From NCBI GenBank assembly GCA_903884265.1, contig CAISEG010000027.1:1-61675 (forward strand): a stretch of 61,675 nucleotides of DNA, read 5' to 3'. The notes under the pieces were generated by a model. That model worked only from the letters and a program-made list of their open reading frames with translations, did no database searches and was not told the DNA's origin. Position 1 is the stretch's first letter, and every line of letters starts with the position of its first letter. This DNA comes from an uncultured Anaerolineales bacterium. Its GTDB lineage: Bacteria > Chloroflexota > Anaerolineae > Anaerolineales > Villigracilaceae. This document shows, piece by piece, positions 34,369 to 43,280 of this stretch. The translations under genes and the position numbers were made by a program.

Positions 34369-34815
34369 ATGGAAACCAAAGTTCAACTAGAAATGGCTTT
34401 GAAAGATGCTATGAAAGCTGGAGACGACGTGCGCAAGCGTACCGTCCGCATGGTGCTTGCGGCGATTCGGCAGGTGGAAATTGACCGGCAAGTGAAACTG
34501 GATGAAGCCGCAGTACTGACGATCGTCCAAAAGGAAATCAAGACACGTAAGGAAGCGGTCGAAGAAGCGCGTGGTGCCAACCGCTCCGATATTGTGGCAG
34601 CCACGGAAGCTGAGATTGTTGTTCTTCAGGCTTATCTACCGGAGGCAATGAGTGCAGATGAGCTCAAGGCATTAGTCGAAGCAGCCATTGCCGAAGCAGG
34701 TGCTGCCAATCCGGCAGATATGGGCAAGGTGATGAAACTGATTATGCCTCGAGTTGCTGGCCGGGCTCAAGGCGACCAGGTCAGCTCTGCTGTCCGGGAG
34801 TTGTTACAGAAATAA
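34369..34815 (+). CDS. yqeY: GatB/YqeY-domain protein
   Basis: 148 aa, the normal size of stand-alone YqeY. The start METKVQLEMALKDAMKAGDDVRKRTVRMVLAAI and the end GKVMKLIMPRVAGRAQGDQVSSAVRELL match the family throughout. Related to the tail of the GatB amidotransferase subunit, it may act on aminoacyl-tRNA, but its reaction is not established. The frame is open from 34330; the ATG at 34369 gives the family N-terminus. pgpH starts 44 bp later. Confidence 0.94.
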   Translation: METKVQLEMALKDAMKAGDDVRKRTVRMVLAAIRQVEIDRQVKLDEAAVLTIVQKEIKTRKEAVEEARGANRSDIVAATEAEIVVLQAYLPEAMSADELKALVEAAIAEAGAANPADMGKVMKLIMPRVAGRAQGDQVSSAVRELLQK

Positions 34816-34859
34816 GATGTGCGGGGAAGCTTGTTGTCCTTCCCCGACCGGTAAACTGG

Positions 34860-37004
34860 ATGGCTTCCCCCCGCTCCTCACGATTTTTCTCACGCAGAAC
34901 CTTGCTTCCCACCCTCTTGCTGGCATGCATCAGCATCCTGGCATACATTGCTATTGTCCAGCCTTGGTCCCTGCGTCAGATCAGCCTGCAGCTCTCCGTG
35001 GGGGATGTGGCTCCCCAGGATTTACGGGCTCCCCGCAACATCCAATATACCAGCGAAGTGTTGACCGAGGCGGCGAGGGTTGAAGCCGAGCGCGCTGTGG
35101 TTCCCGTTTATATTCCCCCTGATACTGCGATTGCTCGTGCCCAGAGCGAGGCGCTTAATTCCATCCTGGTATCTATTTCCGATATCCGAACAAACCAGGA
35201 TACGGCCCCGATACAGAAGAAATCTGAGCTGAATACAATTCCGAATCTCAATCTCCAGCCTGGTTCACAGGATGTTCTACTTGCGTTAACTGATACGCGT
35301 TGGGAGTTGGTGCAAACCGAAGCATTCAAGGTATTGGAGCAGGCGCTACAGAATCCTATACGAACCGAGAACGTTGATTCGATCCGGCAAAACCTACCAT
35401 CGCTGGTCAGTCTCACGCTGATAGAGAATGAAGCGGCGTTGGTTGTTGAGATCACAGCGCCTCTGGTTGTGGCGAACAGTTTCTACAGCCCGGAAATGAC
35501 CGATGCAGCTCGCCAGACGGCACGTGAGGCTGTTGAGCCAGTGACACAATCTTATATTGCAGGGCAGACAGTTGTAACCCGCGGGCAGGTGATCACCACT
35601 GCTGACCTGGAAGCTTTGACTGCCCTTGGCTTGGTGCAGCCGAAGAACCTGTCATTCAACTATCTGGGTGCGGCTGCTCTGGTGATGATTTCAGCTATTT
35701 TTACCGCCCTATATTTCTTCCGCCGAAAACCGGTGGCAATTTCCGATCTGCGCAGCCTGATCTTGCTGGCCCTGCTTTTCGCTGTCTTCCTGGTGGGGGC
35801 GCGTATCAGCAATCCAAACCGGACCATCGTACCGTATCTCTTCCCCGTCCCGGCTTTTGCGCTGCTGGTCTCGGCGCTCTTTGGGATGGAGCGCGGTCTT
35901 GTCTTTGGTTTGCTGATGAGCATACTGGCTGCTTATGGAATGCCAGATGCGCTAGGCTTGCTGCCGTATTACACATTGAGTAGTTTATTTGGTGTGCTGG
36001 CGTTGGGGCAGGCACGCCGTGTAGGGCAGTTTCTTTATGCAGCTGTTGCCATCGCTGTGGCTGGTATGGCCATTGTGGCGGCTTACCGTCTACCTTTCAC
36101 CGATATCGATTGGATTGGGCTGGCCACACTGATGGGCGCGGCGGTTTTTGCTGGGATCGCATCCAGCAGCATTGCACTACCAATGCAGTATTTGTTGGCT
36201 CAATTTTTGGGTTTGACAACAGCCCTCCAATTGCTTGAAATTTCCCGCCCCGATTCACCCCTGCTGAACTTCTTCCTTCAGCGGGCTCCTGGGACCTACC
36301 AGCACAGCTTGCAGGTGGCCAATCTCGCAGAACAGGCTGCTGAAAGTATTCATGCCGATACCCTGCTGGTCCGGGTAGGCGCTCTGTTTCACGATGTAGG
36401 AAAGTCAACCAATCCGCTTTTCTTTATTGAGAACCAGCCGCCCAGCCAGATTGATTCCCACGATGATCTGGATCCTAGAATCAGTTCTGAAGCCATCATT
36501 CGTCATGTTTCGGATGGGTTGGAACTAGCCCACAAATACCGCCTGCCGCGTCGCCTGTACGATTTCATTGCTGAGCATCACGGCACGCTTGTCACCCGGT
36601 ACCAGTACAACCGTGCCCTGCAGGGTGTACAAGGCGATGCATCCCAAGTGGATGAGCGACAATTTCGCTACCCCGGTCCGTCACCACGCTCGAAGGAGAC
36701 AGCCATACTGATGTTAGCTGACGGGGTAGAAGCGCGTGCACGCGCTGAACGCCCACACGATGATGACGAGATGCACATCCTGGTCGGCAATGTGATTGAA
36801 CGCTGCCAGAAGGATGGCCAATTGGATAACACCCCGCTCTCCCAGCGCGACCTGGCCTGTATAACCGAGTCCTTTATCTCCACCCTGCGTGTAACCTACC
36901 ACCCGCGGCTAGAATATCCGAAAGATCAACTTGCTTTGCAACCCTCCAACACAGTTGAAGTTCCGACCATATCCAGACCATCTCCCTTGAAGAAGCGCAA
37001 ATGA
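34860..37004 (+). CDS. pgpH: 7TMR-HD family phosphohydrolase (PgpH-like, probable c-di-AMP phosphodiesterase)
   Basis: 714 aa. An N-terminal membrane helix (14-36) is followed by an extracytoplasmic 7TMR-HDED domain (about 40-265, including VAPQDLRAPRNI), then about seven membrane helices (270-460), and a cytoplasmic HD domain. The metal motif H...HD is seen as PGTYQHSLQVANLAEQ (His near 480) and LFHDVGKS (near 509), with IIRHVSDG and FIAEHHGT later. PgpH hydrolyses cyclic di-AMP in related bacteria. It overlaps ybeY by 4 bp; the pgpH-ybeY-dgkA order matches yqfF-yqfG-dgkA of Bacillus. Confidence 0.93.
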   Translation: MASPRSSRFFSRRTLLPTLLLACISILAYIAIVQPWSLRQISLQLSVGDVAPQDLRAPRNIQYTSEVLTEAARVEAERAVVPVYIPPDTAIARAQSEALNSILVSISDIRTNQDTAPIQKKSELNTIPNLNLQPGSQDVLLALTDTRWELVQTEAFKVLEQALQNPIRTENVDSIRQNLPSLVSLTLIENEAALVVEITAPLVVANSFYSPEMTDAARQTAREAVEPVTQSYIAGQTVVTRGQVITTADLEALTALGLVQPKNLSFNYLGAAALVMISAIFTALYFFRRKPVAISDLRSLILLALLFAVFLVGARISNPNRTIVPYLFPVPAFALLVSALFGMERGLVFGLLMSILAAYGMPDALGLLPYYTLSSLFGVLALGQARRVGQFLYAAVAIAVAGMAIVAAYRLPFTDIDWIGLATLMGAAVFAGIASSSIALPMQYLLAQFLGLTTALQLLEISRPDSPLLNFFLQRAPGTYQHSLQVANLAEQAAESIHADTLLVRVGALFHDVGKSTNPLFFIENQPPSQIDSHDDLDPRISSEAIIRHVSDGLELAHKYRLPRRLYDFIAEHHGTLVTRYQYNRALQGVQGDASQVDERQFRYPGPSPRSKETAILMLADGVEARARAERPHDDDEMHILVGNVIERCQKDGQLDNTPLSQRDLACITESFISTLRVTYHPRLEYPKDQLALQPSNTVEVPTISRPSPLKKRK

Positions 37005-37453
37005 TAAATATTGAAATTCTTCCGGACTTCAGACGCGTTTTTATGCCCGCTATTTTGGAAAGGGCTGCCCAGGCAGCGTTGCTTCAACAGTTTGCTCCAG
37101 ATGCAGATCTGACCTTGGTACTGACCGGCGATACCCAAATCCAAGCTCTCGACCGTGATTTTCTGGGAAAGGATGCGTCGACCGATGTGCTGTCGTTTCC
37201 AGCCTGTGAAACAGACCCGGAAACGGGCCGTCGGTACCTGGGGGATATCATCATTTCTGTTCCACGCGCTGAAGCACAATCCATTACCGCGGGGCATTCT
37301 CTCGAAGCGGAATTATCACTGCTGGTTATCCACGGTGTGCTTCACCTGCTGGGCCACGACCATGCGGAGCCGGAAGAAAAAGCCCGCATGTGGGCAGCCC
37401 AGTCCGAGGTGTTGACACGGCTCGGTATTCCTCCCACCATCGTGCATGAATAG
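37001..37453 (+). CDS. ybeY: Endoribonuclease YbeY
   Basis: 150 aa. The zinc motif H3XH5XH is clear as HGVLHLLGHDH near residue 110, and DVLSFPA, YLGDIIIS precede it. YbeY takes part in 16S rRNA 3' processing and ribosome quality control. It overlaps pgpH (ATGA) and dgkA (8 bp), so the three are translated together. Confidence 0.96.
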   Translation: MINIEILPDFRRVFMPAILERAAQAALLQQFAPDADLTLVLTGDTQIQALDRDFLGKDASTDVLSFPACETDPETGRRYLGDIIISVPRAEAQSITAGHSLEAELSLLVIHGVLHLLGHDHAEPEEKARMWAAQSEVLTRLGIPPTIVHE

Positions 37454-37841
37454 ATTCTCTCGTTTTATTGTCTCACGTGCACATTCCTTCCGGCATGCTT
37501 TTCGGGGCTGGTGGTTTGTCCTCCGCACTCAGCGCAATGCCTGGATCCATGCTTTGATAACAACCTTGGTGGTGTTGGTGGCTTTCTGGCTACACTTACA
37601 GCTCCGGGATTGGGCAGTGTTGGTACTGACTATTGCACTGGTCTGGACGGCGGAATTCATCAATACAGCCTTGGAGGCGGTTGTGGACCTTGCCAGCCCG
37701 GAGCTTCATCCCCTGGCGAAAGTGGGAAAAGATGTAGGAGCTGCGGCGGTTTTAATCGCTGCCTTGACCTCGATCCTGGTGGGCTTGCTCATCCTGGGTC
37801 CACCTTTGTGGGGGAAAATTGTGCTCTTGGTAACTAGGTAG
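37446..37841 (+). CDS. dgkA: Prokaryotic diacylglycerol (or undecaprenol) kinase
   Basis: 131 aa with a basic N-terminus and three membrane helices (about 38-52, 57-77, 103-127). The kinase motif EFINTALEAVVD in the second helix contains the conserved E..N.A.E, and AKVGKDVGAAAVL the K..KD..A. In Gram-positive-type bacteria this protein phosphorylates undecaprenol rather than diacylglycerol. It overlaps ybeY by 8 bp. Confidence 0.93.
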   Translation: MNRFSRFIVSRAHSFRHAFRGWWFVLRTQRNAWIHALITTLVVLVAFWLHLQLRDWAVLVLTIALVWTAEFINTALEAVVDLASPELHPLAKVGKDVGAAAVLIAALTSILVGLLILGPPLWGKIVLLVTR

Positions 37842-37853
37842 TTTGGAATCCTT

Positions 37854-38705
37854 ATGCCTCTCTCTTTTCGTTTTGGTACTGTGGGTTCTCCTAAAGCCAC
37901 CCCATCCAAACCCAGCGGGACGGTAGGTGGGATCCATTATGCAGCCTCCATCGGTTTGGACGCCCTCGAACTAGCCTGGGTGCAGGGAGTGCGCGCCGGT
38001 GAGACAGCCTGTGCGACCATCAAACAGGCGGCCACAGAGACTGGAGTAGTACTCTCTGTTCATGCGCCATATTACATCAACTTGAACGGCGACAATAAAA
38101 AGTGGCCGCGTTTGCGGCAGTACCTGATCGATGCAGCACACTTCGGCAACCTGGCCGGAGCAACTGACATCATCTTCCATCCCGGCACATACTTTGGTCG
38201 CCCAGCGAACGAAGTCCTCCAAGTATCCATCCCACGCTTGCAGGGCTGCGTGGACGAACTGCGCGCTAACGGCAACTTGGTTACTCTGCGCCCAGAGATT
38301 AGCGGCAAGGCAGCCATGCTTGGGTCGCTGGCTGATGTTCTGGAAATGTCGAAAACCATACCAGGCGTGATCCCTTGTCTTGACTTTGCTCACCTGCATG
38401 CCCGTCTCGGCGACGGGGCGATGAATACCTACGATGAGTGGATGACCGCATTGGATATTTATCGGAAGGCGCTTGGTGATGCGGCCATGCAGCAACTACA
38501 CATTCATTTATCGGGCATCAATTACGGTCCGAAAGGCGAGAAAAACCACTTGATTATGGAAGAGGCCGACCTGGATTTCAGGAACCTGATGCGCGCATTA
38601 CACGCTTCGAATGCGGAAGGCCGCATCCTGTGCGAAAGCCCGGTCCTGGAAGTGGACGCGCTGAAATTCAGACAATTGTGGATGGAAGTGAGCGGTGAAG
38701 GCTAA
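37854..38705 (+). CDS. Endonuclease IV-like TIM-barrel protein
   Basis: 283 aa of the xylose isomerase-like/AP endonuclease family 2 fold. Metal-site blocks in order: LSVHAPYYINL (His near 68), IIFHPGTYFG (His near 109), TLRPEISGK (Glu near 145), PCLDFAHLHAR (Asp/His near 180) and HIHLSGINYG (near 215). These line up with Nfo, which cuts abasic DNA, but the Glu block differs from the ENTAGQG of true Nfo, so a divergent nuclease or another isomerase-like enzyme is possible. It follows dgkA by 12 bp and ends at a strong terminator. Confidence 0.8.
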   Translation: MPLSFRFGTVGSPKATPSKPSGTVGGIHYAASIGLDALELAWVQGVRAGETACATIKQAATETGVVLSVHAPYYINLNGDNKKWPRLRQYLIDAAHFGNLAGATDIIFHPGTYFGRPANEVLQVSIPRLQGCVDELRANGNLVTLRPEISGKAAMLGSLADVLEMSKTIPGVIPCLDFAHLHARLGDGAMNTYDEWMTALDIYRKALGDAAMQQLHIHLSGINYGPKGEKNHLIMEEADLDFRNLMRALHASNAEGRILCESPVLEVDALKFRQLWMEVSGEG

Positions 38706-38748
38706 AAGCAGACTTCCGAATTCTCCAGGAATTCGGAAGTCTGCTTTT
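38704..38748. terminator. Bidirectional terminator with 20-bp perfect stem
   Basis: AAAAGCAGACTTCCGAATTC (38704-38723) and its exact complement (38729-38748) with a 5-nt loop. The A and T ends give a U-tract on both strands, serving the endonuclease IV-like gene and the converging DUF35 gene, whose stop codon it touches. Confidence 0.92.
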
Positions 38749-39151
38749 ATACAGCTTTCATTGATGGCCTGAACTTGTAGCCATAGATCAACATGCCGCG
38801 CTCATCACCATCCGAGTGCAACCGGCGGGTGATCATCTCGACCGGCATGCCAATCTCGGGTTTATCGTCGCCCAAGTCGGTCAGTTGTGCGGTTACCATA
38901 GGGCCTTCCTCCAGTTTGACCAGTGCCACGGTGTATGGGGCAGTTTCTTCGAAACCAGTCGGGGCTTCGTAGATCGTGGTAAACGAAAAAACCTCGCCTC
39001 GTCCGCTGAAAGCGAAAGACGTTTTGGCTTCGTGTCCGCAGGCAGGGCAAATGTCACGCGGAGGGAAAATCTTGGTATCACAGTGCGGACATAATTCCCC
39101 TATCAATCCGTACCGTTGTTGTCTAAGTCGCCAGTGGCGGGGAATTTCCAT
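38747..39151 (-). CDS. DUF35 OB-fold protein with rubredoxin-like zinc ribbon
   Basis: 134 aa. The zinc ribbon shows CPHC (residues 21-24) and CPAC (35-38); the OB-fold follows with GRGEVFSFTTIYEAP, YTVALVKLEEG and IGMPVEMI. In archaea such DUF35 proteins hold together acetoacetyl-CoA thiolase and HMG-CoA synthase and pass the intermediate between them. Last gene of the mevalonate operon, 88 bp after the thiolase-like gene, with AAGGAG upstream of its ATG. Confidence 0.93.
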   Translation of the reverse strand: MEIPRHWRLRQQRYGLIGELCPHCDTKIFPPRDICPACGHEAKTSFAFSGRGEVFSFTTIYEAPTGFEETAPYTVALVKLEEGPMVTAQLTDLGDDKPEIGMPVEMITRRLHSDGDERGMLIYGYKFRPSMKAV

Positions 39152-39239
39152 GTTGTACTCCTTGATTGACCTTGATTGAGATTCTATCCGACCAGCCTAT
39201 CAGGACCTATCAGGCATTCTATTTATTAGAACATTAATC

Positions 39240-40406
39240 TTACTCAATACTTTCCAGGATGTGGGTCACCGCGATGGAACCAGGCCCGCCCAAGCATTGA
39301 ATAAGGGCGGTGCGTGCTCCATAAATTTGGTTCACCCCGGCCTGACCGCGCAGTTGGTCCACAGCTTCAACAGCCTGGTATATACCGGTCGCGCCTCCGG
39401 GGTTGCCGCGTGCTTTGAGTCCACCCTGGGTGGCGCAGGGGAGTTGCCCTGAGCGCGCGATGGATCCGTCCCCAGCCAGTTTCCAACCCTGGCCGCGTGG
39501 GCCAAATCCGGCTGCTTCCAGCGACATTGCCGCAAAAATGGAAAAGGCATCGTAATACTCGAACAGATCCACTTGTTCGCGGGTAATGCTAGCTTTCTGG
39601 AATGCCTGCTCCACAGAAGCCTGCGCGGCAGCGAACCACAGCAGATCGTTGCGTTCGGCCAGGGAGAGCGTGTCCGAAGCGATGGTCGAAGCTGCCAGGC
39701 GGACAATAGGGTGTGGAAAATCTTTCGGGAGCAATTCCCTCCGGGTGAGCATTAATGCGGCTGCCCCGTCGGCATTGGGAGCCACATCGTATAAATTCAG
39801 TGGATCGCTGACGGTATCAGCTTTTAGATAGTCATCCAGCGTGATTGCCTTGCGATACATAGCGTTCTTGTTCCCAGCTCCATTTGCGTGGGCGGTCAGC
39901 GGAAATCCCGCCAACCCGTCTACAGGGATATGATTTTCATGCATATAGCGTTGGGCGAGGAGTGCGGCCTGGGTGGTGAGCGTCATCCCGTGGATTGACT
40001 CATAGTCCGCGTCGATTGTGGTGGCAAGAGCAACCTCCAGGTCCGGCCCGATCACGTCGGTAAATTTCTCCGCGCCAACTACCAATACCACGTCCACCAG
40101 TCCGCTGGCGATGGCCAGATACCCCTGGCGAAGAGCTGCGCCTCCGGATGCGCCTCCAGCTTCGACAGTCTCGGCCTCGATGCCGGTCAAACCGGCAAAG
40201 TCGGCCAGCAAGGCCCCCAGGTGCGCCTGGCGGGAAATATTGGCAGCCAGCATATTACCGACGTAGAGTGCCTGTGGTTTCAGCCCGCCCGAATCCTGGA
40301 TGGCGATTTGAATGGCCTGCAATGCCAGCGAACGCAGGGATATGTTCCAATGCTCGCCGACAGAGGTTTGTCCAATTCCGGCAATGATGATTTCGGTCAT
40401 GATCAC
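39240..40406 (-). CDS. Thiolase-fold protein of the mevalonate operon, catalytic Cys and His apparently replaced
   Basis: 388 aa, archaeal/SCP2-type thiolase fold. Where active relatives have a nucleophilic Cys (E-A-A-C-A-S-G-G type), this protein reads EAGGASGG, placing Gly85 at the Cys position. The GHPxGATG motif of the catalytic His is [14 protein letters not shown], placing Asn335 at the His position. EYYDAFS and the C-terminal CLGGPGSI loop are kept. Family context predicts acetyl-CoA condensation to acetoacetyl-CoA for HMG-CoA synthase, but these changes argue against ordinary thiolase chemistry. The GTG at 40406 overlaps the HMG-CoA synthase stop; ATG at 40400 is an alternative start. 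Confidence 0.85.
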   Translation of the reverse strand: MIMTEIIIAGIGQTSVGEHWNISLRSLALQAIQIAIQDSGGLKPQALYVGNMLAANISRQAHLGALLADFAGLTGIEAETVEAGGASGGAALRQGYLAIASGLVDVVLVVGAEKFTDVIGPDLEVALATTIDADYESIHGMTLTTQAALLAQRYMHENHIPVDGLAGFPLTAHANGAGNKNAMYRKAITLDDYLKADTVSDPLNLYDVAPNADGAAALMLTRRELLPKDFPHPIVRLAASTIASDTLSLAERNDLLWFAAAQASVEQAFQKASITREQVDLFEYYDAFSIFAAMSLEAAGFGPRGQGWKLAGDGSIARSGQLPCATQGGLKARGNPGGATGIYQAVEAVDQLRGQAGVNQIYGARTALIQCLGGPGSIAVTHILESIE

Positions 40407-41473
40407 TTCATCGCAATCTTGCCGCGCATGCGGGCATACATGGCGTAGTCGATCTCGGTGCGGCGGGCGATGTAGTCCTGCGTTTTGAGTGCCTTGTCAC
40501 GCCGCTCGAGCAATTTGTCGGTAACGGTGATGTCGAACGCATCCGACCCGGCACCGGAGCCGAACGAGACCATCAGAATACGGTCACCAGGTTTGGCCAC
40601 GTCGAGGGTGGCAGTCAGACCAATGATGGCCGCGCCGGCGTAGGTGTTACCAATGACGGGTGACAGGAGTCCCGGTTTGATCTGCTCTGGGGTGAAACCA
40701 AGCAGGGAGGCGACACGCTGCGGGAATTTGGCGTTCGGCTGGTGGAAGATAGCCCAGGTGTAATCGGAAGGTTTGGTTCCCAATTCTTCCAGCATGATCT
40801 TCCCAGCGGCAGTGCTGTGCTTGAAATAAGCCGGTTCACCGGTGAAACGGTTGCCGTGCTCGGGGTAGTGCTGGTACTCGCGCCGCCAGAAGTCGGGCGT
40901 GTCGGTCACATAGGAGTAGGCGGCGTTGAGAGTAGCCAGGCTTTCTTCAGCTGGGCCGATGACAAAGGCAGCTCCACCTGCAGCGGCAGTGTATTCCAGC
41001 GCATCGCCGGGCTTGCCCTGGGCAGTGTCGAGACCGGCAGCTACAGCGTAGCGCGCCATCCCCGACCCGACCAACCCCATAGCCATAACCATTGCCTCCG
41101 TCCCGGCTTTGCAGGCGAACTCCATGTCAGCGGCCTGAATGTGTGGCGTGGCCCCGATGGCTTCGGCCACGATTGTCGAAGTGGGTTTAACTGCGTACGG
41201 GTGGGATTCGGACCCAATCCAGACTGCCCGGATCTCAGCCGGATCGATCCTGGCACGTTTCAGCGCGTTCCTTACCGCTTCGAGAGACATGGTGACCACG
41301 TCCTCGTCCAGCCCAGGGACAGCTTTCTCTTTGATGGGTAATCCGGATACCCGCCCACCGACCCAGATTCGGGCGACTTCATTGGCGGGCAGGCGGTAGC
41401 GCGGCACGTAGGCTCCGTAACCAATGATGCCAACCGGCCGGGATGGTTTGAGTAGGGCTTTGTTTTCGGTCAT
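40403..41473 (-). CDS. Hydroxymethylglutaryl-CoA synthase, archaeal type
   Basis: 356 aa. Condenses acetyl-CoA with acetoacetyl-CoA to HMG-CoA. The N-terminus [17 protein letters not shown] is typical. Catalytic residues are visible: Glu89 in [11 protein letters not shown], Cys121 in [13 protein letters not shown] and His244 in [17 protein letters not shown] and [10 protein letters not shown] near the C-terminus complete the fold. It is the middle gene of the minus-strand reductase-synthase-thiolase-DUF35 set. Confidence 0.95.
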   Translation of the reverse strand: MTENKALLKPSRPVGIIGYGAYVPRYRLPANEVARIWVGGRVSGLPIKEKAVPGLDEDVVTMSLEAVRNALKRARIDPAEIRAVWIGSESHPYAVKPTSTIVAEAIGATPHIQAADMEFACKAGTEAMVMAMGLVGSGMARYAVAAGLDTAQGKPGDALEYTAAAGGAAFVIGPAEESLATLNAAYSYVTDTPDFWRREYQHYPEHGNRFTGEPAYFKHSTAAGKIMLEELGTKPSDYTWAIFHQPNAKFPQRVASLLGFTPEQIKPGLLSPVIGNTYAGAAIIGLTATLDVAKPGDRILMVSFGSGAGSDAFDITVTDKLLERRDKALKTQDYIARRTEIDYAMYARMRGKIAMK

Positions 41474-41559
41474 GAATTTTCTCCTAACATTATTCCATTC
41501 TTAAAAAATCTAAAATGTTCACCCGATTAGTGGTAAAAATTCCGAGTCTTCCTGGGTGG

Positions 41560-41838
41560 CTATTTGATATCAAGACCTGTTCGCTGCAAAATGATTCTCA
41601 CTCGTTGGACCTCTTCGACTAATCTTGGAATGTCCTGGCGAGCATGTGCAATAAAATCCTGGTCTGTTTCAAGGCGAGTTGTGAAATATAAATCATCGAA
41701 CTGTCTTTGTTCTCCACGCAGAATGACGCTAGTGCCACCTAAAGGATGGTCTCGGCCTTCCCATGAAGAGATCCAAGAGCCAGGCGTCGCCTTCTCGGAT
41801 CTTAAGCGTATTTCATCAAGATCCTCTTCTATGAGAAT
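41560..41838 (-). CDS. Small conserved-looking protein ORF without a canonical start codon
   Basis: Directly after the HMG-CoA reductase stop, the same minus-strand frame runs open from 41889 to a TAG at 41560-41562. Its translation includes EEDLDEIRLRSEKATPGSW, EGRDHPLGG, DLYFTTRLETDQDFIAHARQD and IPRLVEEVQRVR. This matches a small bacterial protein family I know only as hypothetical (AxxATPGPW ... DxDFIAxARxDxPxL). No ATG, GTG or TTG precedes it in frame. ATT at 41836-41838 with AAGG upstream is one possible start; an ATA two codons later may be a mutated ATG. It may be a start-lost gene, use a rare start, or be made by stop read-through. Confidence 0.6.
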   Translation of the reverse strand: MLIEEDLDEIRLRSEKATPGSWISSWEGRDHPLGGTSVILRGEQRQFDDLYFTTRLETDQDFIAHARQDIPRLVEEVQRVRIILQRTGLDIK

Positions 41839-41889
41839 TGGTGCTACCTTATGACCTCTTTGTATTGTCGATTGATTTGAATTATCAGA

Positions 41890-43188
41890 CTACATGTCCT
41901 TCAAAGACTTGATAATCTCTTCTGCTCTGTCAATCCTGACCACCTTCTCTATCACCATCTGCGCGGCAACCTTCTCGATCAGGTCCCCGGTCGCTCCGGC
42001 GGCGATTGCCACCTGGCGGGCATGCAGGGTCATATGCCCGCGCTGGATGCCCTCGGTGGCTAAAGCGCGCAGGGCGGCAAGGTTTTGCGCCAGCCCGACT
42101 GAGGCGATTATCCCAGCCAGTTCAGAGGCGGTTTTGACACCCATTAATTTTAAAGCAGCCTTGGCAGCCGGATGAACTTTAGTCGCGCCACCGACGATGC
42201 CAATCGCCATCGGCATCTCCAGTTCGCCGGTCAAGTTTCCATCCCCATCCCTGCCCCATGTGCTTAGGCTGGTGTAGCGACCGTCACGGGCAGCGTAGGC
42301 ATGCGCCCCAGCCTCGATGGCGCGCCAGTCATTGCCAGTCGCGATGACGACCGCGTCCACGCCGTTCATGATGCCCTTGTTGTGTGTGGTGGCGCGGTAG
42401 GGATCGGCGGCTGCGAAGGCCCAGGCCTCGATGATCCCGTCCCGCACCTGCTCACCGGTGAATGTGCGCCCGTCAGCATTCGTGAAAGCCAGTTCCTTGA
42501 GCAGGACAGAACAACTCACTTTTGCCAGCCGCTGGTCGGCCAGATTGGAAAGAATGCGCAGGTGGACGCGTCCACCGGTAATCCGCTCGATTTGTGGAGC
42601 CAACTTTTCGCAGGCGGTGTTGACGGCATTGGCCCCCATGGCATCCCGCACGTCGTAGATTAGATGAACGACTATAAACGGCCCGATGGGAGACTCCTCA
42701 ATGATGCGGACTTCCAAGTCACGTGCCCCTCCACCGAATTTCTTAAGCAGCGGGTCAACCCCGTCAGCTTCGGCCAGCAATTCAGCTTTGTGTTCAAGCA
42801 GCCGCAGGCTGGCCGCCATCAGATCCTTGCCCTCCAGCACCTGCATCTGTCCGATCATCTCCGGTGCAGACGTTATGGCAGTGAAGCCACCTCCAGACCG
42901 CACAAGCTTGGCCATGAACGAGGCCCCGGCCACCACCGAAGGTTCTTCGATCGCCATTGGAATAAGAACCTCGCGCCCATTGACAACAAAGTTCAGCCCT
43001 ATTCCGAGTGGCAGGCCAAAGGTTCCGACGGCATTCTCGACCATATGGTCAGCTTGTTCGTCCCCCAACCCGTTCAAGGTTCGAAAGGATGCGAGTTCTT
43101 CGGGGGAAAGCTCTGCGGCTTCAGCCAGTCTATCAAGCCTTTCGCCCAGCGGTAAATTGTAAAATCCAGCAATTCGGGATGTAACCAT
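41890..43188 (-). CDS. mvaA: Hydroxymethylglutaryl-CoA reductase (class II-like)
   Basis: 432 aa, the size of class II bacterial enzymes. It reduces HMG-CoA to mevalonate. The substrate Glu lies in ENAVGTFGLPLGIG, EEPSVVAG and RDAMGANAVNT follow, the catalytic Lys in THNKGIMNG, the Asp region in TGNDWRAIEAGAHAYA, and the C-terminal His in GHMTLHARQVA. It heads the minus-strand operon with HMG-CoA synthase, thiolase-like and DUF35 genes, which supports mevalonate synthesis rather than degradation. The ATG has no ribosome binding site and a -10 hexamer 6 nt upstream. Confidence 0.95.
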   Translation of the reverse strand: MVTSRIAGFYNLPLGERLDRLAEAAELSPEELASFRTLNGLGDEQADHMVENAVGTFGLPLGIGLNFVVNGREVLIPMAIEEPSVVAGASFMAKLVRSGGGFTAITSAPEMIGQMQVLEGKDLMAASLRLLEHKAELLAEADGVDPLLKKFGGGARDLEVRIIEESPIGPFIVVHLIYDVRDAMGANAVNTACEKLAPQIERITGGRVHLRILSNLADQRLAKVSCSVLLKELAFTNADGRTFTGEQVRDGIIEAWAFAAADPYRATTHNKGIMNGVDAVVIATGNDWRAIEAGAHAYAARDGRYTSLSTWGRDGDGNLTGELEMPMAIGIVGGATKVHPAAKAALKLMGVKTASELAGIIASVGLAQNLAALRALATEGIQRGHMTLHARQVAIAAGATGDLIEKVAAQMVIEKVVRIDRAEEIIKSLKDM

Positions 43189-43194
43189 GCACCC

Positions 43195-43200
43195 ATTTTA
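43195..43200 (-). promoter_or_regulatory. -10 hexamer for leaderless mvaA operon transcript
   Basis: On the minus strand TAAAAT, then GGGTGC, then the mvaA ATG. TTGATA lies 21 bp upstream of the hexamer, the same long spacing as at yqeY. Confidence 0.5.
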
Positions 43201-43280
43201 TCAGGATGGGCTGGCAAAATCTATCAAACTTGTCTAAAAGCGGATATGTAGAGTAAAATTGTCTGTATTGAGGTATCTAA

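Noticed and set aside
41564-41854. 96-residue plus-strand frame
   Set aside because: It is the antisense shadow of the start-less minus-strand ORF at 41560-41838, which has family motifs.
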